Assembly (NCBI GenBank): GCA_036506155.1
Contig: DASXSF010000077.1
Span: 1 to 49,266, forward strand
Direction of reading: 5' to 3'
DNA: 49,266 nt
Origin: DASXRA01 sp036506155
Lineage (GTDB): Bacteria; Actinomycetota; Actinomycetes; Mycobacteriales; Jatrophihabitantaceae
Each line of letters opens with the position of its first letter. Position 1 is the stretch's first letter. Below are positions 41,907 to 47,807 of this stretch, piece after piece. A program made the translations under genes and the position numbers. The notes beneath the pieces are model-generated. The model made no database searches. It was not told where the DNA came from and saw only the letters and a list, made by a program, of their open reading frames with translations.

Positions 41907-42301
41907 TCTTCCGGGGTGAACAGCGTCAGCTGTACGCCCTGCGGCGGATCGAGGCGGACGTTGCGGTCGCGCCACGGGGTGAGGACCGGGCCGCCGACGA
42001 CCGTCGCGCCGGCGTCGGCCAGTCGCTGCGCGATGGCACCGGAGTCAGCGACGCGCAGCGCCAGCCGCACCGGACCGGCGACGCGCCTTCCGACCTCGAT
42101 GTCGTCCACCTCAGCGGCGTGCTGGGCGTCGATGATCTCGATCGTGGCCCGTCCGGCGCCGAGGATCGACACCCGGCCGCTGTCGGCGTAGGCCTCGATC
42201 TCGGGCAGGCCGAGCGTGTCGCGGTAGAACGTCAGCGCGGCGTCGAAGTTGTCGACGGTCAGGCATACCCGGACCTCATGCACAGGGGACTCGGCGGTCA
42301 T
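41873..42301 (-). CDS. VOC (glyoxalase/bleomycin resistance) family protein
   Basis: 142 residues with two beta-alpha-beta-beta-beta units of the vicinal oxygen chelate fold: VRVCLTVDNFDAALTFYRDT, then VRLALRVADSGAIAQRLADA and the closing DRNVRLDPPQGVQLTLF. A Glu or His metal ligand pattern is only partly visible. ATG 42301 gives the best N-terminus; an in-frame TTG at 42313 is also possible. It is divergent from the DUF3291 gene across 29 bases. Confidence 0.82.
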   Translation of the reverse strand: MTAESPVHEVRVCLTVDNFDAALTFYRDTLGLPEIEAYADSGRVSILGAGRATIEIIDAQHAAEVDDIEVGRRVAGPVRLALRVADSGAIAQRLADAGATVVGGPVLTPWRDRNVRLDPPQGVQLTLFTPEDHGTQSQSAAG

Positions 42302-42314
42302 CGGCCAAGCCAAG

Positions 42315-42326
42315 CACTAGCGTGCT
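42315..42326. promoter_or_regulatory. Shared promoter core between divergent VOC and DUF3291 genes
   Basis: GCACTAGCGTGC has GCAC/GTGC arms around TAGC. Rightward it supplies TAGCGT (42318-42323), seven bases before ATG 42331, a leaderless-type -10. Leftward it supplies a TAGTGC hexamer about 11 bases before ATG 42301. Both transcripts would be nearly leaderless and compete for one site. Confidence 0.4.
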
Positions 42327-42330
42327 TCTC

Positions 42331-42816
42331 ATGGCCCACCACATCGCCCAGATCAACGTGGCACTCCCTGCCGAGCCGCTCGAATCGGCGCGACTGGCGG
42401 ATTTCGTCGCCGCGCTGGACCCGATCAACGCGCTCGCCGATACCGCGCAGGGCTTCGTCTGGCGCCTTACCACCGAGGACGGCAACGCCACCGCGATCCG
42501 GGTGCTCGACGACGATCAGCTCATCGTGAACATGTCGGTGTGGGAGTCGATCGAGGCTCTCGGCGCGTTCGTCTACCGCGGCGGACACACGGGCGTGATG
42601 CGCCGCCGCCGCGAGTGGTTCGTGCCGATGCGCGAATCGACCACGGCACTGTGGTGGGTGCCCGCGGGCACGGTGCCGACCGTCGCTGACGGTGAGCAGT
42701 GGCTGCGCCACCTCCGGGCGCACGGGCCGACACCTGCCGCGTTCACGTTCCGGTCACCGTTCCCCAGTCCGGACGGCATCATTGCCGCCGAACAGGACTG
42801 GTTCTGTCCGGCATGA
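42331..42816 (+). CDS. DUF3291 domain protein
   Basis: 161 residues of the DUF3291 family, which has a dimeric ferredoxin-like fold and no settled function. Typical parts are HIAQINVALP at the start, WRLTTEDGN, NMSVWESIEALGAFVYRGGH and WWVPAGTVPTVADGEQWL. ATG 42331 lies seven bases after TAGCGT. The stop overlaps the CoA-transferase start (ATGA), so the two are cotranscribed. Confidence 0.82.
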   Translation: MAHHIAQINVALPAEPLESARLADFVAALDPINALADTAQGFVWRLTTEDGNATAIRVLDDDQLIVNMSVWESIEALGAFVYRGGHTGVMRRRREWFVPMRESTTALWWVPAGTVPTVADGEQWLRHLRAHGPTPAAFTFRSPFPSPDGIIAAEQDWFCPA

Positions 42817-43979
42817 GCGACGGCGGGCCGCTCGACGGCATGGTGGTGGTCGACCTGTCCCGGGCGCTGGCGGGACCGCACGCGGCGATGATGCTAGGCG
42901 ACCTGGGTGCGCGTGTGATCAAGGTCGAGGCGCCGGGCACCGGCGACGACACCCGCAGTTGGGGGCCGCCGTTCGTCACGCCATCGGACGGAGGCGACCG
43001 CGAGTCGACGTACTTCCTGTCCTGCAACCGCAACAAGGAGTCGATCACACTCGACCTCAAGACCGAGGACGGCGCCCGGACGCTCGCCCGGCTGGTCGGG
43101 CACGCCGAAGTGCTCGTCGAGAACTTCCGCACCGGCGTCCTCGACCGGCTCGGCTTCGGCATGCCCCGGCTGACGGAGCTCAACCCCCGGCTGGTGATCT
43201 TGTCGATCACCGGCTTCGGCCACGACGGGCCCGAAGGCGGACGGCCCGGCTACGACCAGATCGCGCAGGGGGAGTCGGGGATCATGTCGGTGACCGGCCC
43301 GATCGGTGGCGATCCGACGAGGGTGGGCGTTCCGATCGGGGACCTGCTCGCGGGCATGTACGGTGCCTACGGGGTGGTGGCCGCGCTGCATGAGCGGGAG
43401 CGCACCGGGTGCGGCCAGATCGTGCGCACGTCGTTGCTTGCCGCACTCGTCGGCGTCCACGCGCTGTACGGGACGATGTACACGGTGGGCGGCATCGTGC
43501 CGACCACGGCCGGAGCGCACCATCCGTCGATCTGCCCGTACGGTCTGTTCCGCTCCAAGGACGGCGTCATCCAGATCGCCGTGGGCAGCGAGACGTTGTG
43601 GCGAGCCTTCGCCCCGGCGTTCGGGCTTGACCGTCCACAGTGGACAACCAATCCGGATCGGGTCGCCGACCGCGACGCGCTGTTGGCTGCTGTCGACGCG
43701 GCGTTCGCGCCGTACACCGGGGCGGAGCTGATGGCCCGGCTGGACGAGCTCGGTGTCCCGGCCGGACGGGTGCGCACGTTCGACGAGGTGTACGGGTGGG
43801 AGCAGACCCGCTCACAGGGGCTGCTGCTCGATGTCGACCACGCGACGCTCGGCCCCATCACCCTTCCGGGCCCGCCGCTGCGGTTCGACGACGGCGGGCG
43901 CGTTCACCATGAGGCGCCGCCCACGCTGGGGCAGCACGACGAGTCGGTACGTGCCTGGCTCGACTCACTGGACGGCTAG
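42813..43979 (+). CDS. CaiB/BaiF (class III) CoA-transferase
   Basis: 388 residues that would swap CoA between carboxylic acids through an aspartyl-CoA anhydride. Seen are VVDLSRALAGPHAAMMLGDL, GARVIKVEAPGTGDDTRSWG, FLSCNRNKESITLDLK, the region GVPIGDLLAGMYGAYGVVAA with the catalytic Asp, and TIxG-like C-terminal LPGPPLRFDDGG. Located just before the ring-opening amidohydrolase, it could activate the acid (for example malonate) released by the pathway; that is inference. A palindrome copy (GTCCACAGTGGAC) lies at 43633-43645. Confidence 0.9.
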   Translation: MSDGGPLDGMVVVDLSRALAGPHAAMMLGDLGARVIKVEAPGTGDDTRSWGPPFVTPSDGGDRESTYFLSCNRNKESITLDLKTEDGARTLARLVGHAEVLVENFRTGVLDRLGFGMPRLTELNPRLVILSITGFGHDGPEGGRPGYDQIAQGESGIMSVTGPIGGDPTRVGVPIGDLLAGMYGAYGVVAALHERERTGCGQIVRTSLLAALVGVHALYGTMYTVGGIVPTTAGAHHPSICPYGLFRSKDGVIQIAVGSETLWRAFAPAFGLDRPQWTTNPDRVADRDALLAAVDAAFAPYTGAELMARLDELGVPAGRVRTFDEVYGWEQTRSQGLLLDVDHATLGPITLPGPPLRFDDGGRVHHEAPPTLGQHDESVRAWLDSLDG

Positions 43980-44007
43980 GCGGTCAGCACACCAAGGGAG
44001 TGACGAG

Positions 44008-45105
44008 GTGCCCGAACCCATCGAGGTCCGCAAGGTGCCGCTGCACCACGTGTCGGACGCAAGCGAGCTCGAGAAGCTGATCCGCGACGGGGTGATCGAC
44101 GCCGCGCGGGTCGTCGCGGTCGTAGGCAAGACCGAGGGCAACGGCGGGGTCAACGACTACACGCGCATCATCGCCGACCGTGCTTTCCGCGAGATTCTCG
44201 CGGCACACGGGGCGCGTGACGTGCACGAGATCCCGATCGTGTGGTCGGGAGGCACTGACGGCGTGCTCAGCCCGCACGCCACGATCTTCGCGACGGTCCC
44301 GGCCGACGCCGCGCCACGGACCGACGAGCCCCGCCTCGCAGTCGGCTTCGCGATGAGCGAGCAGATACTGCCCGAGGACATCGGTCGCACGGCCATGATC
44401 ACCAAGGTGGCCGCCGCCGTCCGCGACGCGAGAAGGCGCGCCGGCATCGACGACCCCGCCGACATCCACTACGTGCAGACGAAGACGCCACTGCTGACGA
44501 TCGACACGATCCGTGACGCGGCCTCGCGCGGCCATGATGTCTTCACCGAGGACACGCTCACGTCCATGGACGTGTCCAACGGAACCGCCGCACTGGGCAT
44601 CGCCGTCGCTCTGGGCGAGATCGAGATGCCAACGGATGCCGACATCATGCGCAAGCGTGATCTCTATTCGTCGGTGGCCTCCTGCTCGTCCGGGGTTGAG
44701 CTCGAGCGCGCCCAGGTCGTGGTGGTGGGCAACGCCCGGGGCATCGGCGGCCGGTACCGCATCGGGCACAGCATCATGCGCGACCCTCTGGACGCCGACG
44801 GTGTGTGGGCGGCGATTCGCGACGCCGGGCTGGAACTGCCGGAACGTCCGCACCCGTCCGATCTGCGGGGACGGCTCGTGAACGTGTTCGTCAAGTGCGA
44901 GGCGAGCCAGGACGGGAAGGTCCGCGGCCGGCGCAACGCGATGCTCGACGACTCGGACGTGCACTGGCACCGGCAGATCAAGGCGTGCGTCGGGGGAGTG
45001 GCGGCCGCCGTCACCGGAGACCCGGCGGTGTTCGTGTCGGTGTCCGCCGCCCATCAAGGGCCGGACGGGGGCGGGCCGGTCGCGGCCATCGTCGACCTCG
45101 GCTAA
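44008..45105 (+). CDS. Ring-opening amidohydrolase, barbiturase / cyanuric acid amidohydrolase family
   Basis: Member of a rare fold that hydrolyses cyclic imides such as barbituric acid or cyanuric acid. The 365 residues show three pseudo-repeats, each with a Lys and a Ser suited to the family's Ser-Lys dyads: VVGKTEGNG with VWSGGTDGVLSPH; VQTKTPLL with SCSSGVEL; VFVKCEASQDGKVRGRR with VSVSAAHQGPDGGGPVAAIV. Sequence alone does not tell me barbiturase from cyanuric acid hydrolase; the molybdenum hydroxylase nearby favours a pyrimidine-type substrate. GTG 44008 has AGGGAG upstream and lies 28 bases after the CoA-transferase gene. Confidence 0.88.
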   Translation: MPEPIEVRKVPLHHVSDASELEKLIRDGVIDAARVVAVVGKTEGNGGVNDYTRIIADRAFREILAAHGARDVHEIPIVWSGGTDGVLSPHATIFATVPADAAPRTDEPRLAVGFAMSEQILPEDIGRTAMITKVAAAVRDARRRAGIDDPADIHYVQTKTPLLTIDTIRDAASRGHDVFTEDTLTSMDVSNGTAALGIAVALGEIEMPTDADIMRKRDLYSSVASCSSGVELERAQVVVVGNARGIGGRYRIGHSIMRDPLDADGVWAAIRDAGLELPERPHPSDLRGRLVNVFVKCEASQDGKVRGRRNAMLDDSDVHWHRQIKACVGGVAAAVTGDPAVFVSVSAAHQGPDGGGPVAAIVDLG

Positions 45106-45116
45106 CCCGTGTCAAC

Positions 45117-45122
45117 TAGGCT
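45117..45122 (+). promoter_or_regulatory. Candidate -10 of hisE-hisG
   Basis: TAGGCT, ten bases before ATG 45133. It would give a leader of only a few bases; no Shine-Dalgarno is seen before hisE. It suggests the histidine genes are expressed independently of the catabolic gene just upstream. Confidence 0.4.
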
Positions 45123-45132
45123 CGACGCCGCG

Positions 45133-45396
45133 ATGAAGACCTTCGATGAGCTCTTCGCCGAGCTGACCGACCGGCAGCGCACCCGCCCGCCCGGGTCCGC
45201 CACGGTCCAGGCACTCGACGCCGGCCTGCATGCCCAGGGCAAGAAGGTGATCGAGGAGGCCGCGGAGGCGTGGATGGCTGCCGAGCACGAGTCCGCAGAG
45301 CGCGCGGCCGAGGAAATCAGCCAGCTGCTGTACCGCATCCAGGTGCTGATGCTCGGCCGCGGCATCGCGCTCGCCGACGTGTACCGACATCTGTAG
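45133..45396 (+). CDS. hisE: Phosphoribosyl-ATP diphosphatase
   Basis: Second step of histidine synthesis, removing pyrophosphate from phosphoribosyl-ATP. The 87 residues carry MKTFDELFAELTDRQRTRPP, GKKVIEEAAEAWMAAEHES and the metal-binding EEISQLLYRIQVLML, ending in LADVYRHL. ATG 45133 fits the family length; GTG 45109 would add eight residues. hisG follows after 37 bases, as usual in actinobacteria. Confidence 0.95.
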   Translation: MKTFDELFAELTDRQRTRPPGSATVQALDAGLHAQGKKVIEEAAEAWMAAEHESAERAAEEISQLLYRIQVLMLGRGIALADVYRHL

Positions 45397-45433
45397 GCGC
45401 CGCCGACTGACCCCGCCTCCAGAAGAAGGTCTC

Positions 45434-46282
45434 ATGACGCTCCGCATCGCCGTCCCGAACAAGGGGTCCCTCGCCGGGCCCGCCAGTCAGATGCTCGCCG
45501 AGGCCGGTTACCGCCAGCGGTCCGACAACCGCGAGCTCGTCCTCATCGACACCGAGAACGACACCGAGTTCCTCTTCCTCCGGCCCCGTGACATCGCGAT
45601 CTACGTGGGCTCCGGTCAGCTCGACGTCGGCATCACGGGCGAGGACCTCCTGCTCGACTCCGGCGCTGATGCCGAGCCGATTCTGCCGCTCGGCTTTGCC
45701 GGCTCGACATTCCGCTTCGCCGCCCGCGCCGGTGCCGGGCTGACCCTCGAGGCGCTTACCGGCAAGCGCGTCGCAACCGCCTACCCCGGCGTCGTCGAGG
45801 CGTATCTCGTCCAGCACCGCGTCGCAGCCGAGGTGATCCGGCTGGACGGCGCGGTCGAGACCGCCGTGCGCCTCGGCGTGGCGGACGCGGTCGCGGACGT
45901 CGTGTCGACCGGCACCACGCTGCGCAACGCCGGCCTCGAGGTGTTCGGTGAGCCGCTGCTATCCAGCCAGGCTGTACTGATACGGCGGCGCGGCACCGAG
46001 CCGACGCCGCGGGTGGAGCAGCTCGTACGCCGGCTGCAGGGCGTGATCATCGCCCGACAGTACGTCCTGATGGACTATGACATCCGTGACGACCTGGTCG
46101 AAAAGGCGGCGGCGATCGCTCCTGGACTCGAGTCGCCGACCGTCTCGCCGCTGCACGAGCGGGGCTGGTCTGCCGTTCGAGTCATGGTGCCGCGCAAGGA
46201 CACCAACCGGCTCATGGACGAACTGTGGGAGATCGGCGCCCGCGGCATCCTGGTCACCGACATCCACGCGTGCCGGCTATGA
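45434..46282 (+). CDS. hisG: ATP phosphoribosyltransferase, long (HisG_L) form
   Basis: First and feedback-controlled step of histidine synthesis. The 282 residues include LRIAVPNKGSLAGPASQMLA, FLRPRDIAIYVGSGQLDVGI, the PRPP-binding DAVADVVSTGTTLRNAGL, and a C-terminal ACT-like regulatory domain (about 210-282) characteristic of the long form, which needs no HisZ. The stop overlaps the next gene as ATGA. Confidence 0.96.
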   Translation: MTLRIAVPNKGSLAGPASQMLAEAGYRQRSDNRELVLIDTENDTEFLFLRPRDIAIYVGSGQLDVGITGEDLLLDSGADAEPILPLGFAGSTFRFAARAGAGLTLEALTGKRVATAYPGVVEAYLVQHRVAAEVIRLDGAVETAVRLGVADAVADVVSTGTTLRNAGLEVFGEPLLSSQAVLIRRRGTEPTPRVEQLVRRLQGVIIARQYVLMDYDIRDDLVEKAAAIAPGLESPTVSPLHERGWSAVRVMVPRKDTNRLMDELWEIGARGILVTDIHACRL

Positions 46283-46713
46283 CCGTGACCTCGCGGCCCA
46301 TCAAGACCAGCCGGCTCGCGGTTGCCGCAGCAACCGCGGTCGTTGCCGTCTTCGTCGTGGTGGCGATCGCGATGCCATACGCGAACGCCGGCGCGAGCTT
46401 CACCTGGAAGGACCAGGTCGCCACCGGGATCATCGGCGTGGTTCTCGCCGGGTTCATCCTCGTCCTCACCCGGCCGCGGCTTCGCGCCGACGAGGGCGGT
46501 GTGCACGTCCGCAACCACTGGGGCCCGGAGAAGACGGTGCCCTGGGATGTGATCGTCGCCGTGGAGTTTCCCAAGGGCCGCCACTTCGCCCGGCTCGTGC
46601 TGCCCGCCGACGAGACGATCCCGCTCTACGCGGTGCAGCGCTCCGACCGGGAGCACTCGGTCGCGGTCATGCGCGAGCTACGCGAACTGCTTGCCCACGC
46701 GCACAGGGCCTAA
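46279..46713 (+). CDS. PH-domain membrane protein
   Basis: 144 residues: two hydrophobic helices (about residues 14-34 and 46-66) followed by a small bacterial PH-like domain (LRADEGGVHVRNHWGPEKTV; WDVIVAVEFPKG; RLVLPADETIPLYAVQ). ATG overlaps the hisG stop. The family follows hisG in other actinobacteria; its function is unknown. Confidence 0.82.
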   Translation: MTVTSRPIKTSRLAVAAATAVVAVFVVVAIAMPYANAGASFTWKDQVATGIIGVVLAGFILVLTRPRLRADEGGVHVRNHWGPEKTVPWDVIVAVEFPKGRHFARLVLPADETIPLYAVQRSDREHSVAVMRELRELLAHAHRA

Positions 46714-46716
46714 CCA

Positions 46717-47304
46717 GTGGTAACCGGCGTGCTGGTGGCGGCCGGGGTCGTCATCGTCGTCGCCGTGACGATGCAGGCGACCCGCCGCCGGCGCCACCGG
46801 GACCTGGGCACCTCGGCCGACCGCGCGACGTTCGACACACTGCATACGGCGAGCCTCGCCACGCCGGGGCTGCGTGAGGGCCTGACCGAACACGGCGGGC
46901 AGCGGGCCGTCCGGCATCTGCGCACTCTGCTCGGCACGGCGGCGGTGGCGCTCACCGACCGGTCCCGGACCCTGGCGGTCGACGACGTCTCGCACCACCA
47001 CGCCCAGGACGCGATCGGTCACCGAGCGCACCGGCTCGCCGACCGGCTGGATCGCCGATCCCGCGCCGCTCGGGCTTGCCGCCTTCGCGCTCACCACGTT
47101 CGTCCTGTCCGTGTTCAACACCGGGATGATCAAGACCGGCTCCGGCGTAGTGCTCGGTCTGGCCCTCGCCTACGGCGGCATCGCGCAGTTCGCGGCCGGC
47201 ATGTGGGAGTTCATCAAGGGCAACACGTTCGGCGCGGTCGCGTTCGCCTCGTACGGCGCGTTCTGGGTCTCGGCCTGGTGGCTGCTCACCCACCTCCCCG
47301 CTGA
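46717..47304 (+). pseudogene. N-terminal remnant of a LytS-like sensor histidine kinase
   Basis: The frame opens at GTG 46717 with one transmembrane helix (VLVAAGVVIVVAVTM) and RATFDTLHTASLATPGLREG, HLRTLLGTAAVALTDRSR and VSHHHAQDAI, the start of the GAF-like sensor region of actinobacterial LytS/LytTR-type kinases that usually accompany acetate uptake genes. After about codon 105 the frame becomes arginine-rich out-of-frame sequence, while an acetate permease begins in another frame. The kinase's histidine and ATPase domains and a response regulator are missing. This looks like a deletion junction. Confidence 0.6.
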
Positions 47305-47641
47305 TGCGAAAGGCAACGACCTAGCACACGGCATCGGTGTCTACTTCCTGGCCTGGTGCATCTTCACCACATACATGTTCGTCGCATCGCTGCGCATGAG
47401 CGGGGCGGTGGCCGCGGTGTTCGTGTTCCTTGCGGCCACGTTCCACTTCCTGGCGATCGGCGCCTTGTCGATGAGCACCGCGGACATCGCGGCCGCAAAC
47501 TACAACGGCCTCTACAAGTTCGCCGGCTGGCTCGGGCTGATCACCGCGCTCTTCGCTTGGTACGCGTCGTTCGCAGCCGTGACGAACTCGACGTTCAAGC
47601 GCGTCGTGCTGCCGACCTACCCGCTGGCGGGACGGCACTAG
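47111..47641 (+). CDS. GPR1/FUN34/YaaH (SatP) family acetate permease, start codon problem
   Basis: Acetate/succinate channel family with six helices; VYGGIAQ-like LAYGGIAQFAAGMWEFIKGN, TFGAVAFASYGAFWVSAWWL and HFLAIGALS are typical. The signature N-terminal segment IADPAPLGLAAFALTTFVLS is encoded in frame at 47051-47110, before the only canonical start, GTG 47111. From the last in-frame stop (46883-46885) to 47111 this frame has no ATG, GTG or TTG. A GTC at 47018 stands where a start would give a normal length of 207 residues. Either a rare start is used or the gene lost its start when fused to the kinase remnant. Confidence 0.75.
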   Translation: MFNTGMIKTGSGVVLGLALAYGGIAQFAAGMWEFIKGNTFGAVAFASYGAFWVSAWWLLTHLPADAKGNDLAHGIGVYFLAWCIFTTYMFVASLRMSGAVAAVFVFLAATFHFLAIGALSMSTADIAAANYNGLYKFAGWLGLITALFAWYASFAAVTNSTFKRVVLPTYPLAGRH

Positions 47642-47697
47642 CCGGCCCAGGGGATACCGTTCTCGGTGGCCGAGCATCTCGCACGCGAGGCGGTGAT

Positions 47698-47731
47698 GCC
47701 GCTACGGCACCTGCTCGGGTGCCGTAGCGGC
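47698..47731 (+). terminator. Strong hairpin between the YaaH gene and acs
   Basis: A perfect 14-bp stem, GCCGCTACGGCACC with GGTGCCGTAGCGGC, and a 6-base loop. No T-run follows, as is common for actinobacterial hairpin terminators. It lies 57 bases after the permease stop and 76 before the acs start. Nothing else is supported in this 166-bp gap apart from the acs ribosome-binding site (AGGTGAG 47794-47800). Confidence 0.7.
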
Positions 47732-47807
47732 TCGATCAAGCTGTCGGCAGCGTGCTCGGCGGGCGTAGCACGATCGTCTACAGACCTGAAGTGAGGTGAG
47801 TTTGGGT

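Noticed and set aside
21456..45132. Integrative element or genomic island with defined ends
   Set aside because: No integrase, transposase, tRNA, direct-repeat attachment sites or clear composition shift were seen at either edge; only the broken synteny supports insertion.
46717..47304. A genuine 195-residue protein
   Set aside because: Only the first half resembles a protein family; the second half is the out-of-frame translation of the permease gene.
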